The translations under genes were made by a program, and so were the position numbers. From IMG/VR virus record IMGVR_UViG_3300021365_000030, positions 1 through 47,428 of that record: 47,428 bases of DNA. One strand, given 5' to 3'. Origin of the DNA: a virus. Below, in pieces: positions 25,363 to 33,782 of the stretch. Every line of letters begins with the position of its first letter. Positions within the stretch are counted from its first letter, which is position 1. The notes beneath the pieces are model-generated. The model had not been told where the DNA came from. It worked only from the letters and a program-made list of their open reading frames with translations, and made no database searches.

Positions 25363-25767
25363 TTATATTTTTTTTACTAATTCTTTAGAAGATTTATTGT
25401 CTATACTCCAACCAAGCTCTTCATGAGTTTTAATTAATGATTCATTTCTACCTATAGAGAACATATATTTTACGCCATTACTTCTACAAACTTCTTCAGC
25501 TGCATTTATTAAAAGTGCTATAGCTTGTTTTCTGTCAGCTTCTTTGTAATCTGGATTAGATACAACCCATTCTAATAAAGCTCCCTTAGAGTTAGTGTAA
25601 TATATGAAACCTGCCACGATAGGCACGTCTTTTTCAACCATCAAACCTCCTTTACCATTATCAGGTAAAAAATCTCTAGGTGGATTTTGCCATTCAGGCC
25701 ACTCATCCCACCAAGAACATAAGGTTTCCCAGTCGCTCTCTTTTAATTTTCTAATATTTAATTGCAT
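25363..25767 (-). CDS. GNAT-fold protein at the T7 gp13 position
   Basis: The 134-aa product has the N-acetyltransferase layout: an opening strand and helix (NIRKLKESDWETLCSWWDEW), a middle strand (PIVAGFIYYTNSKGALLEWV), a helix with YKEADRKQAIALLINAAEEV, and a C-terminal YMFSIGRNESLIKTHEELGW. The acetyl-CoA Q/RxxGxG/A loop is degenerate (EADRKQAIA), so catalysis is doubtful. T7-like phages encode a gp13-type protein in this exact place, between tail-tube and ejection genes. An assembly role for internal proteins is the more likely function. Confidence 0.65.
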   Translation of the reverse strand: MQLNIRKLKESDWETLCSWWDEWPEWQNPPRDFLPDNGKGGLMVEKDVPIVAGFIYYTNSKGALLEWVVSNPDYKEADRKQAIALLINAAEEVCRSNGVKYMFSIGRNESLIKTHEELGWSIDNKSSKELVKKI

Positions 25768-25777
25768 TTAATTTTAT

Positions 25778-27433
25778 TTAGTAAGCAGATGTCACATAGT
25801 CTGAGGACACCGCGAATAATTCAAGTGGTAAACTTCTGTTATCACTATCTGATTTTATTGTAACTGTTGAATAATACCCTTTAACACCGGTCATACTAGC
25901 TCCAAATACAACTTCTCCAGTTGTAGCTGGACTAGAGTTGACTAGATTAGCGTAGTATTTACCTTCTTTATTATCAAATCCAGCATGCACCGTAACTCCA
26001 TAATCTGGATCTGTATAAGCACCATCATCGAAACTAAGTACCTTGTTAGCGGTATCATTAAGCTCAAAACTTCTAGCCGCATTAAAGCTTGATACTTCCC
26101 AACCATTTGATCCTTCGTAATTTATAGTTTTAAACACTTTTGAAGTACTAGGATTTGGGTTGAATATAAACTCTATTGATGAATTATATTGAACACCATA
26201 TAAGTTGTTTCTGCTAGATATGTGATCGTAATGTTTCCAAAGCTTACCGCCGTTTACTGAATAGTAACAACTACCTAAACTAAAAGCTTGCTCTGGTTCA
26301 TAGTTAAAAAAGCTTGTCCAACCAAGAACAGACTCGTCAAAAGAAAGTGTTTCGTAATCAAAGAAGTTTATAGTTTCTCCATTACCTATTGTTTGCGCTT
26401 TGTTTACTGTTATATCTAGGCCATTTACCTCTGTAACTATTGTACCAGTTTTTAAGCCATTACCTCTAACCATTAAACCTACAACAATACCTTCTGCTGT
26501 ATCTACAGGTATAATATCACCTGTCACAGCGCTTGTCGTAGTTGTTACTAGAGTAGTTGCTGCTTCTTGCAAACTAACAACATACTGTTTATTATGTATG
26601 TCCCAAGCTCCATAAGATTTTCCACTTTCAGAAGTAGTATCTAATGAAGATAATTCATCTCTAAAGTAATCAATCATACCATAGTTAGATATCTCCGTTA
26701 TACCATCTCTAGATAATCTACCTACGATGTTCCTTCTCTTGTCTGTAAAGTATTTTCTGTAGCCATACACCGCAAAACTTTCTGGATTTTTACTTATACC
26801 GAAGTTTCCAGCGTAAGGTATTATCTGACCTATAACCAGGTTTGATGAAGTAACACTACCACCTCCTTCAGCGGAGTATATAGCGTCTTTATCTATAAGT
26901 GCTCTGTTTATTTTGTCTTCTTGAAATATTATAAGGTTTGTATCTTCAGCGTATAGTTTTTGTATACTACCATTAGCTGGATCAACAGATTTAGTTATAT
27001 CTTGACCAACGTTAAATACATTAGTATTATTAATACCTGTTCTAGAGTTAAATATACCTGAATATATTAAAGAGTTAAATCTAATAGATGAATTAGGTTC
27101 TGTTTCAACTAAATATGCTCTAGCACCATAACTAATGCTAGTATTATTAAAACCACCTCTTATTCTAGATTCTTCAACATACCAGCTAGTAAACGGCACA
27201 TCTGGAGCTGGAGAATTTTGAACTAAAGTTCCTTCTTGAATAGTACCACCATTAGGCCAAGTACCAGTAGGGTTTTGTGGAAAAGAACCAGCCAAGCCAT
27301 CCGGCACACCTGTAGATCCATTCCATGCGGCTGATACAATTCCTTTAGCCGTTTGTATATTGACTGGAGCATGAAGTACTGTCTTTTTCAAAAGAAAAGA
27401 ATTAAAATATTTTACTTCTATAGTTGCTGCCAT
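25778..27433 (-). CDS. Tail protein, beta-rich (nozzle / tail-tube type)
   Basis: The 551-aa protein is dominated by beta strands and short repeated segments of the propeller type (LYAEDTNLIIFQEDKINRAL, SYGAWDIHNKQYVVSL). Similar composition occurs in T7 gp12-type nozzle proteins. Residues ~295-345 contain an inserted module (GIVVGLMVRGNGL...VNGLDITVNKAQTI) that is also present in the 1,111-aa neighbour. It lies between that neighbour and the GNAT protein in a T7-like order. The start follows an A-rich leader with no Shine-Dalgarno sequence. Confidence 0.62.
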   Translation of the reverse strand: MAATIEVKYFNSFLLKKTVLHAPVNIQTAKGIVSAAWNGSTGVPDGLAGSFPQNPTGTWPNGGTIQEGTLVQNSPAPDVPFTSWYVEESRIRGGFNNTSISYGARAYLVETEPNSSIRFNSLIYSGIFNSRTGINNTNVFNVGQDITKSVDPANGSIQKLYAEDTNLIIFQEDKINRALIDKDAIYSAEGGGSVTSSNLVIGQIIPYAGNFGISKNPESFAVYGYRKYFTDKRRNIVGRLSRDGITEISNYGMIDYFRDELSSLDTTSESGKSYGAWDIHNKQYVVSLQEAATTLVTTTTSAVTGDIIPVDTAEGIVVGLMVRGNGLKTGTIVTEVNGLDITVNKAQTIGNGETINFFDYETLSFDESVLGWTSFFNYEPEQAFSLGSCYYSVNGGKLWKHYDHISSRNNLYGVQYNSSIEFIFNPNPSTSKVFKTINYEGSNGWEVSSFNAARSFELNDTANKVLSFDDGAYTDPDYGVTVHAGFDNKEGKYYANLVNSSPATTGEVVFGASMTGVKGYYSTVTIKSDSDNRSLPLELFAVSSDYVTSAY

Positions 27434-27468
27434 TGTTTTATTATTACTTGTTTATTATGTAAATTACT

Positions 27469-30400
27469 TTAAGGTATTGGAGTAAATTTAACAAAAAACT
27501 TTCTTCTACTAACTAAGTTAATTGGGCTACCATTGTCAGACACCACTAGAGAGAAGCTACTGTCAAATCCTGGAGTTGTACCCGTGAAAGGATTAGTATT
27601 TACTACAGTTGTACCGTTTTGTATTTCAAAAACCCCAACACCCCGACTCCACTCTATAGAGTATGTTAAATTATCTCCTTGTCTATTTCCACTAGCGTTA
27701 GATCCATTAATACCTGTTATTGTTTGTATTACTATTGAACCACCAAATCCAAAAACTTCTATTTCATTATTAGGTATAACGTTCGTTATAGTTGGTGTTA
27801 TATTTATCAATGGTTGATTAAACATAGAAACAGTATTTTGAGCGTCTCCCGGGTTTACTACTGTAACAAATTTGTAGTCAAAAATATTAGCAGGTGTATT
27901 TGTTTTGTATAAGAAGTATTCACCAACAGCTACTTGTACCTTAAATGTACCGTCTAGGTTATCTATAAGAGTAAACTTAGATGTTACGTCTTCAAGAGCA
28001 TCATCGGTAACCGTCATTACAATACTATCGAAGCTAGCTATATCGTTACCTAGTATATCTATAAACTTGAAATTAGTAGTTATATCATCTCCAGGTCCGT
28101 TCGCTTCAGAATGATTATATTGCCAATCAACGATCTGAGCTGCTTGAGGACTACCTTGTGATGCTATTGCTATGTTTAAATCAGATATTAAGCCTGATGT
28201 TGAAGTTTCCCAATATATATCTAATCTTGATTCTGTAGGTTTTGTTTCGAATATATTTATATTTTCAAACCTTTGATATGTTTGGTTTGGTGCGTATGGT
28301 AAATTTATTAAACCAAATTGATCTTCTACTACATTAGATGTAACAAACTCTGCCACAAAAGGATTTGATTCTGATCTAAAGAAAGCATAGTAAGGGCTGT
28401 TAGGATCAGTTACTGGCACAATAGCGGGACCTCCTCCATCAAATTGAAGTATGTCGAAAGAATCAAATAAGTCTTCTATTTGGTTTACAGTAAAAGATTT
28501 TCTTTCTGGAAAATACTGTTTACTACCAACAGTGTTAAATTCTGACGCTGTGTTTTCAACTCTACCAAATAGCTGAACAGAGCTTCTAAATTGTTTATCT
28601 TGAGCACCTACTTCTGATAAATCTCTTGGTATTTTATTTATGTTGTCGTTTAAAAGTGTTATAAATGTAGCGTTTTCATCTCTTAGCGGTATACTTCCAG
28701 GGTCATAATACGGTAGACCTTTCATAGCTCCAGCAGTATATACGTTGTAATAGTCTTGTTCTGTTTGTTTTACAACTATCTTGTAAGAATACCATCCAAG
28801 TGGATTATAATCAAGACTAGTTACATCTGAATTATACAAACCAGGTGTACCAGTTGTTTCGTTCCTGTCTATACCAACACCACTAAGTATTGAGTTAAAT
28901 AACATTTTAATGGAGTTTCCTGAAAAATCTATAGAATTGTTATTTGGGTTATATGGTAAATAAACTGTGTCGGCTCCAAAACCACCAGCACTAGCTTCAC
29001 CAACGTTGTTAGATAATATAACCGTTGATTGTCTACCAAATTTATCTGATAAAACAACTCCAACTTGATAGTTTCTGTTTTCTTTTAAGTTGTGATTTGG
29101 ATATTCTACAGTTGTTAGAGATGATCCAACTGATGAAACTTGTGCTTTAGTAGATGCAGCAACTTGGTAATCTATAAAGTTAGGCGGTGTGTGTTTATCT
29201 TGAAAATTACCATAAATAACTCTATTGCTAGAAACTTCCTGACTTAAAGCTTTTACTGGTATTTTATCATAAACCCTTATTATTTCGTCACTTGGAAGAG
29301 TTTTATAAGGTTTTTGTGATAAATAAGTATAATTAAGTACGTTTTCATTTCCTTGTATCTGTGAAACAGGTATTGTTTCAATAACCCTAACAGCCGTAGA
29401 GTCTGATTCTTTATATATAATATCTATGTCTGTTATTAAATAACTAGAAGATAAGTCATCAACCGCAGACGGAAGAGGTATCTGTAGATCTATCTTGTTT
29501 ACTTTATTTTCCATAAAGCCAACAATAGTACTAACAGGTGTTTGCTGCTCATCACCAAATATAAAATAACCATCTTGTTTAGGTATAAATGCTTCTTGAG
29601 TAAAAGGAGCTAATATAGAGTATTCACCATCAACGAATCTAAATCTATAGCTAAATCTAATAAATTTATCTTCTAGGTATTGAGGATCACCTGGAAAATC
29701 TTGCTCATAATAGGGGTTTTCTTTATGAAAAAATAATTGATTATCATCTAGTAGTGTTTGATTTTGACTAACAACTAATTCACCTTCATCACTCGCAGCT
29801 CCCGGAGTAAAACTAACAACTGTAGTGCCAGCAACAATACCCCCACCGGTGACAACATCGCCAGGGCTTATAAAACCTTGAACTTTATCAATATCAAAAG
29901 TATCTGTATTTACTACAGCCGCATCGTCCACGTAAGAAGTTCCTAAGCTAGGTAGTAGCTCACTGAAATTATCATACATTGTAGTTTCTAAACCTACAAA
30001 ATTAATATTTTCTGAGGTTGAAGATATGGTTTGAGGTTTATTAACTGTTATATCTAAACCATTAACAGCTGTGACATATGTATTAGTTGCTATTTCTAAG
30101 CCAGTAACACCTAAACCAGAGCTTATTCCAGTCGCATCAGCCACGGAGAACGTTTTGCTATCTGTAACAGTAGCTGTTGCATTTGTAGTTACTGTTGTTA
30201 CTCCAGTAGTTTCGCTTGGTTTGAATAGCTCTATTGATTGATAAGGATTATATTTAGCTACAGATATTTGATCCTCATTAACGTAATATACTGGATCTGT
30301 AAGTTCAGATGGATTTGCTAAAGTTGTGTTTATTTTTCTAGGTTGATTTCTATTATCTGTCCAGAATAGTAAATTTTCTAAAATATTTACACCTATAATA

Positions 30401-30804
30401 GGTCTGTTAGTAGAGAAGTTTAAAAAAGAGCCTTGAACAAGTTTGTTTTTTTGTCCACTTGATACGTTGTATGAATATATAAAGTTTTTAGCACTTTCAT
30501 TATATGTAGAAACACCTGAAGCGTAGGAATCTGTATAGTCTGTGAAGAATAAATATATTAAATTACTAGAATCATCAACAACATAGCCTATGCAAGTTAA
30601 GTTATCGCTGCCAGCATCAGCACCAAAATCACCGTTTACAGCTACAGCATTACCAAATATGTTTTCTAAAGCACCAACGTCTTCACCTTGAGATTTACTA
30701 ACCTGTATATTGTTAGCGTCTCTATATTCACCGTTTGGTATGAGTCTAGCATCTAAGTCCTTATTCATTTTGGACTTGATAAAAGCATTTTTAACTTCAG
30801 CCAT
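27469..30804 (-). CDS. Large tail protein (tail tubular B-like), 1,111 aa
   Basis: The N-terminus has the signature AFIKSKMNKDLDARLIPNGE followed by YRDANNIQVSKSQGEDVGAL. I associate this signature with a structural protein family found in many marine podovirus-like phages and their relatives. The remaining ~1,000 aa are beta-rich. Two tandem small modules sit near 205-365: one with VNGLDITVNKPQTI and one with ISPGDVVTGGGIVAGTTVVS. A C-terminal Ig- or cadherin-like domain is likely at ~1000-1111. The place after the adaptor genes and before the ejection genes matches T7 gene 12. Receptor contact by the C-terminal part is speculation. Confidence 0.68.
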   Translation of the reverse strand: MAEVKNAFIKSKMNKDLDARLIPNGEYRDANNIQVSKSQGEDVGALENIFGNAVAVNGDFGADAGSDNLTCIGYVVDDSSNLIYLFFTDYTDSYASGVSTYNESAKNFIYSYNVSSGQKNKLVQGSFLNFSTNRPIIGVNILENLLFWTDNRNQPRKINTTLANPSELTDPVYYVNEDQISVAKYNPYQSIELFKPSETTGVTTVTTNATATVTDSKTFSVADATGISSGLGVTGLEIATNTYVTAVNGLDITVNKPQTISSTSENINFVGLETTMYDNFSELLPSLGTSYVDDAAVVNTDTFDIDKVQGFISPGDVVTGGGIVAGTTVVSFTPGAASDEGELVVSQNQTLLDDNQLFFHKENPYYEQDFPGDPQYLEDKFIRFSYRFRFVDGEYSILAPFTQEAFIPKQDGYFIFGDEQQTPVSTIVGFMENKVNKIDLQIPLPSAVDDLSSSYLITDIDIIYKESDSTAVRVIETIPVSQIQGNENVLNYTYLSQKPYKTLPSDEIIRVYDKIPVKALSQEVSSNRVIYGNFQDKHTPPNFIDYQVAASTKAQVSSVGSSLTTVEYPNHNLKENRNYQVGVVLSDKFGRQSTVILSNNVGEASAGGFGADTVYLPYNPNNNSIDFSGNSIKMLFNSILSGVGIDRNETTGTPGLYNSDVTSLDYNPLGWYSYKIVVKQTEQDYYNVYTAGAMKGLPYYDPGSIPLRDENATFITLLNDNINKIPRDLSEVGAQDKQFRSSVQLFGRVENTASEFNTVGSKQYFPERKSFTVNQIEDLFDSFDILQFDGGGPAIVPVTDPNSPYYAFFRSESNPFVAEFVTSNVVEDQFGLINLPYAPNQTYQRFENINIFETKPTESRLDIYWETSTSGLISDLNIAIASQGSPQAAQIVDWQYNHSEANGPGDDITTNFKFIDILGNDIASFDSIVMTVTDDALEDVTSKFTLIDNLDGTFKVQVAVGEYFLYKTNTPANIFDYKFVTVVNPGDAQNTVSMFNQPLINITPTITNVIPNNEIEVFGFGGSIVIQTITGINGSNASGNRQGDNLTYSIEWSRGVGVFEIQNGTTVVNTNPFTGTTPGFDSSFSLVVSDNGSPINLVSRRKFFVKFTPIP

Positions 30805-30810
30805 TTAATT

Positions 30811-32037
30811 CTAGTGTTTTAACCATTTAGATTTACCTCTCATTGTTTGAACTATTTCATCAAGTTTGATGTTAGATAATCTTATCTTTGCATTTCTAAG
30901 TTTTGCAGACTTTTCCTTTTTAAGTCTCTGTACTATATACTCTGGTTGATTTATTCTAGTAGAGATTATAGCATGCGATATATAAGCATACATGGCTTCT
31001 TCAGCCATTTTAGGCACTCTAGTATCTAAGCTAGAAGATAAACCATCAGATACATACTCTAACACTATCAGTTTATCAACCAAATTAGATGAGAATGAAA
31101 ATTTGCCTTCTCTGTCGTTTATAGTAAACCATCCATTAGCGTTTGCATATTGAGGATCTAGTCCATAAACACCTCCGTAGCCATGACTAAAACCACTTCC
31201 GTAAGGACCATTCGCAAGAACGTCATCTACATTTACATTTCTATCATTTTTGTAGAAGTTAGTTTTCCATCTTTCCTCTACAACTGAAGTACCTTCTATG
31301 TTGTTACTATTAGCATCTTGAGTCGGTTGACCTTCACCGTCTTGTACAGGTGTTTGATATGGATTTGTAGTAAGTTTTGTTGGGTATATTTTATGAGCAA
31401 TACCTTGACTATCATACCATGACATGCTAACGTAGTTAACATAATCTTGGGGGATTATAACACTTAAGCTATTTGGTATTGTTAATTCTTGAGAGTTTAT
31501 ACTTCTTAATGTATCGTAGCTAAATTCCTGCATTGCGCGTTTAGCGTGAAATATAATATCTGTTCTTTTGCAACTTGGTATTAACTTGCCGCTACCTACA
31601 TAAGCAACTATAAAGTTATTTATAATATCATCAAGCTTGATATAGCTATAAGAACCATAATTGTCTTCTGTAGTATTACCGTAAGCTTTTTCTGATGGTG
31701 TGTTTCCATATACTCCACCATCTCGCTTTTTTAACTGAATAATTACAGTTGCATCTGATGGTATACCGACATCTATAGTAACTGTATTGTTTAACACAGT
31801 GTAAGATGTAACCTCTGTAAAACTACCACTAACACCTGTTGGACTTACATAAACTTTAAAGTTATTCAAGTCATATTGAGGATCAGTAGTCACAGTTGAG
31901 TAAAACACTAGATCCGTGTCGAAAGTAGTGGTAAAGCTTTGTCCAGAATCACCAACGTTATTACCTGAAAAACTTTGTGCGCCTTCGTAGTATTGTCTAT
32001 TGTTTTCGGTTATTAAACCACCATTTGGTAAAGGCAT
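30811..32037 (-). CDS. Tail tubular A / adaptor-like protein (408 aa)
   Basis: The N-terminal ~120 aa are a beta-rich domain (SFTTTFDTDLVFYSTV, then VTIDVGIPSDATVIIQLKKR), reminiscent of phage tail-fibre attachment domains of T7 gp17 type. From ~130 on (IKLDDIINNFIVAYVGSGKL, HAKRAMQEFSYDTLRSI, FSFSSNLVDKLIVLEYVSD) it looks like a helical head-tail adaptor as in P22 gp4 / T7 gp11. The basic C-terminus (KSAKLRNAKIRLSNIKLDE) would face DNA or portal. The combination of a fibre-type N-domain with an adaptor body is unusual but could be normal for this group. Confidence 0.6.
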   Translation of the reverse strand: MPLPNGGLITENNRQYYEGAQSFSGNNVGDSGQSFTTTFDTDLVFYSTVTTDPQYDLNNFKVYVSPTGVSGSFTEVTSYTVLNNTVTIDVGIPSDATVIIQLKKRDGGVYGNTPSEKAYGNTTEDNYGSYSYIKLDDIINNFIVAYVGSGKLIPSCKRTDIIFHAKRAMQEFSYDTLRSINSQELTIPNSLSVIIPQDYVNYVSMSWYDSQGIAHKIYPTKLTTNPYQTPVQDGEGQPTQDANSNNIEGTSVVEERWKTNFYKNDRNVNVDDVLANGPYGSGFSHGYGGVYGLDPQYANANGWFTINDREGKFSFSSNLVDKLIVLEYVSDGLSSSLDTRVPKMAEEAMYAYISHAIISTRINQPEYIVQRLKKEKSAKLRNAKIRLSNIKLDEIVQTMRGKSKWLKH

Positions 32038-32043
32038 ATCTTA

Positions 32044-32811
32044 TTAGCTTTTTTGATTTATTTCATTTTGTTGTACCTCACTAGCCGCTGCTTGTACTAT
32101 TTGAGGATCTCTTATTATTATACCAGCATATAGTAGTATCTTTAATATAAGCCTAGTCTGCTCAGATTCTTGTAGTTCAAAGTTTTGAGAACTTGCAGAA
32201 TCGTAAATATATTGACCTTGTGCTCCTACAGTAAACGCCCATACTATATTTTTAGGCTTTCTTAAGAAGTCTACGGTTATATTACCAATTTGATTTATGC
32301 TAGTTGGTCTGACATATAGTTTTTTATTTTCGTATAAGTAAGTAGGAAAGTCTTTTGTCGATGCTGTTAATGGTGATTTTTCTATATTGTAAAACTCGCT
32401 ACGTGGTAACCTTTGTAGCTCTACTGGTAATCCAAGTGAAGGATTGTATGTCACAGTCCCTAATTTATAGAAAGAGACTTGGTTTGCACCAGGTTCTTGA
32501 CCATTATATAATATTGTGTTTGAGTAAGTGTCTGTAGCTGGTAACTGCCAAGTTCCAGAACTATATGTACAATCACCAAATGTTTTAAACGGAGATATTT
32601 TCTCGTCTATGTTTAATTGTCTATCTGAGTAATCTAGATCGACTTGTGGCACTCGTAACTGCTGGTTTAAATCTTCGAAGTATTGCTCGAATATATCAAG
32701 TTGTGATTGTGTAGCTATTCTATTATACTCTACAGGTGTCATATATCCACGCTGCTCTTTGTTTAGTATTAATAAAACGGTTTGATATACAGTGTTTACG
32801 TTTATTGCCAT
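32044..32811 (-). CDS. Head-tail connector / ring protein (255 aa)
   Basis: The product starts with a helical bundle (VNTVYQTVLLILNKEQRGYM, then EYNRIATQSQLDIFEQYFED), followed by a beta-rich middle (LPVELQRLPRSEFYNIEKSP, KLYVRPTSINQIGNITVDFL) and a helical end (EQTRLILKILLYAGIIIRDP). This resembles the connector or adaptor proteins that stack below the portal in short-tailed phages, including crAss-like ones. The position between capsid and tail genes supports it. The exact ring order in the virion is not known. Confidence 0.62.
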   Translation of the reverse strand: MAINVNTVYQTVLLILNKEQRGYMTPVEYNRIATQSQLDIFEQYFEDLNQQLRVPQVDLDYSDRQLNIDEKISPFKTFGDCTYSSGTWQLPATDTYSNTILYNGQEPGANQVSFYKLGTVTYNPSLGLPVELQRLPRSEFYNIEKSPLTASTKDFPTYLYENKKLYVRPTSINQIGNITVDFLRKPKNIVWAFTVGAQGQYIYDSASSQNFELQESEQTRLILKILLYAGIIIRDPQIVQAAASEVQQNEINQKS

Positions 32812-32825
32812 TATTTTATATTTAA

Positions 32826-32858
32826 ATATATGGAGCGGTTTTACCCGCCCCTATATAT
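32826..32858 (-). terminator. Strong hairpin downstream of the 276-aa gene
   Basis: On the minus strand, GGGGCGG pairs with CCGCTCC (7 bp, one wobble) around a six-base loop, and outer ATATAT arms extend it by 6 bp beyond one bulged base. The following bases are A/T-rich but without a run of T, so it may be a partial terminator or an RNA-stability element. It separates the capsid-side genes from the tail genes. Confidence 0.55.
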
Positions 32859-32867
32859 TATTACCTG

Positions 32868-33698
32868 TTAATTAATCTTTTTATCTATAGATTTATAAAT
32901 TTCAACACCTTCATCTGTTTTTAAGAAGTATGCAAATGCTGAATAAGGATTTTCATCGAAAGGAACCTCCATTAGTTTTCTTCCATTACTAGCCCAAGTG
33001 AAGTATCTTTGATCATCTGATAATCTTATGATACCAGCCTCGGTAGCTTGTATTGCAAAATTCCTTAATTGCACGTTCTCATCATTAGCTAAATCTAGGA
33101 ATAAACCTGGACTCATCTTTGCAAACAATAGTAAATCTCTTTTAAGTTCCTTAGAACTCATCGTAGATACCTTAGATCCTATCTCAACCCTTAATATTGC
33201 TTCAGCATGGTCTATATCCATACCTCTAGCGGCATTTAAAGCGTCAATCTGTAGCTCTAATATATCTAATTCATCTTCTGCTATTTCGACTTGATCAAGT
33301 TCTTTATATAACTTATTTTTAGAAGGGTGATATAAAGACAGTACTTTTTGAAGGTTTTGTTTTTCTTTTGGAACAAACAACGAGCCATCTTTAAATATAA
33401 TGTGACCTAAAGTAGCTTCACCTTGTTGTTCTTTTACGAACGGTGAAGATTGGTTTGTTGCATATCTTATTTCTTTTTGTTCACGATTATCTTTATCAAA
33501 AAATAGTAAAGCATGCTTAGAAGTATGTTTACTAGGTATTGTAAATGTTATTGGTGATTTGTTAGAATTTAATATGTATGTTCTATCTTTTATTTCCCAG
33601 CTTGGTTTAGCTGGTTGTGTTTTTGTAGGAGCTTTTACTACTACTTCTTGCTGAGGAGCAACCTCAACTTTATTTGCTGGTGCTTTTTTTGCAGCCAT
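32868..33698 (-). CDS. Uncharacterised structural-region protein (276 aa)
   Basis: I do not recognise a family. The N-terminal ~35 aa are Lys/Pro/Ala/Val-rich and disordered (MAAKKAPANKVEVAPQQEVV). A beta-rich domain follows (RTYILNSNKSPITFTIPS, YATNQSSPF), then a helical C-terminal half with acidic runs (QVEIAEDELDILELQIDALN) and KELKRDLLLFAKMSPGLFLD. It lies directly after the capsid gene, flanked by hairpins on both sides. A head-completion, decoration or head-vertex role would fit, without direct evidence. Confidence 0.6.
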   Translation of the reverse strand: MAAKKAPANKVEVAPQQEVVVKAPTKTQPAKPSWEIKDRTYILNSNKSPITFTIPSKHTSKHALLFFDKDNREQKEIRYATNQSSPFVKEQQGEATLGHIIFKDGSLFVPKEKQNLQKVLSLYHPSKNKLYKELDQVEIAEDELDILELQIDALNAARGMDIDHAEAILRVEIGSKVSTMSSKELKRDLLLFAKMSPGLFLDLANDENVQLRNFAIQATEAGIIRLSDDQRYFTWASNGRKLMEVPFDENPYSAFAYFLKTDEGVEIYKSIDKKIN

Positions 33699-33734
33699 AA
33701 TATAATATAATTAAATAATTTATAAGGGTAATAA

Positions 33735-33761
33735 TTACCCCCGTCAGTTCAACGAGGGTAA
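33735..33761 (-). terminator. Hairpin downstream of the capsid gene, with alternative pairing
   Basis: On the minus strand TTACCCTCGT pairs with ACGGGGGTAA (10 bp with one U-G wobble) around a seven-base loop, 22 bases after the capsid stop. The next bases TTATTACCC can instead pair with the same GGGTAA arm, so two structures compete. A T-rich stretch follows. This fits a leaky terminator or attenuator that lets much more capsid RNA than downstream RNA accumulate. Confidence 0.6.
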
Positions 33762-33782
33762 GAATTACATTTGTTGAATCAA

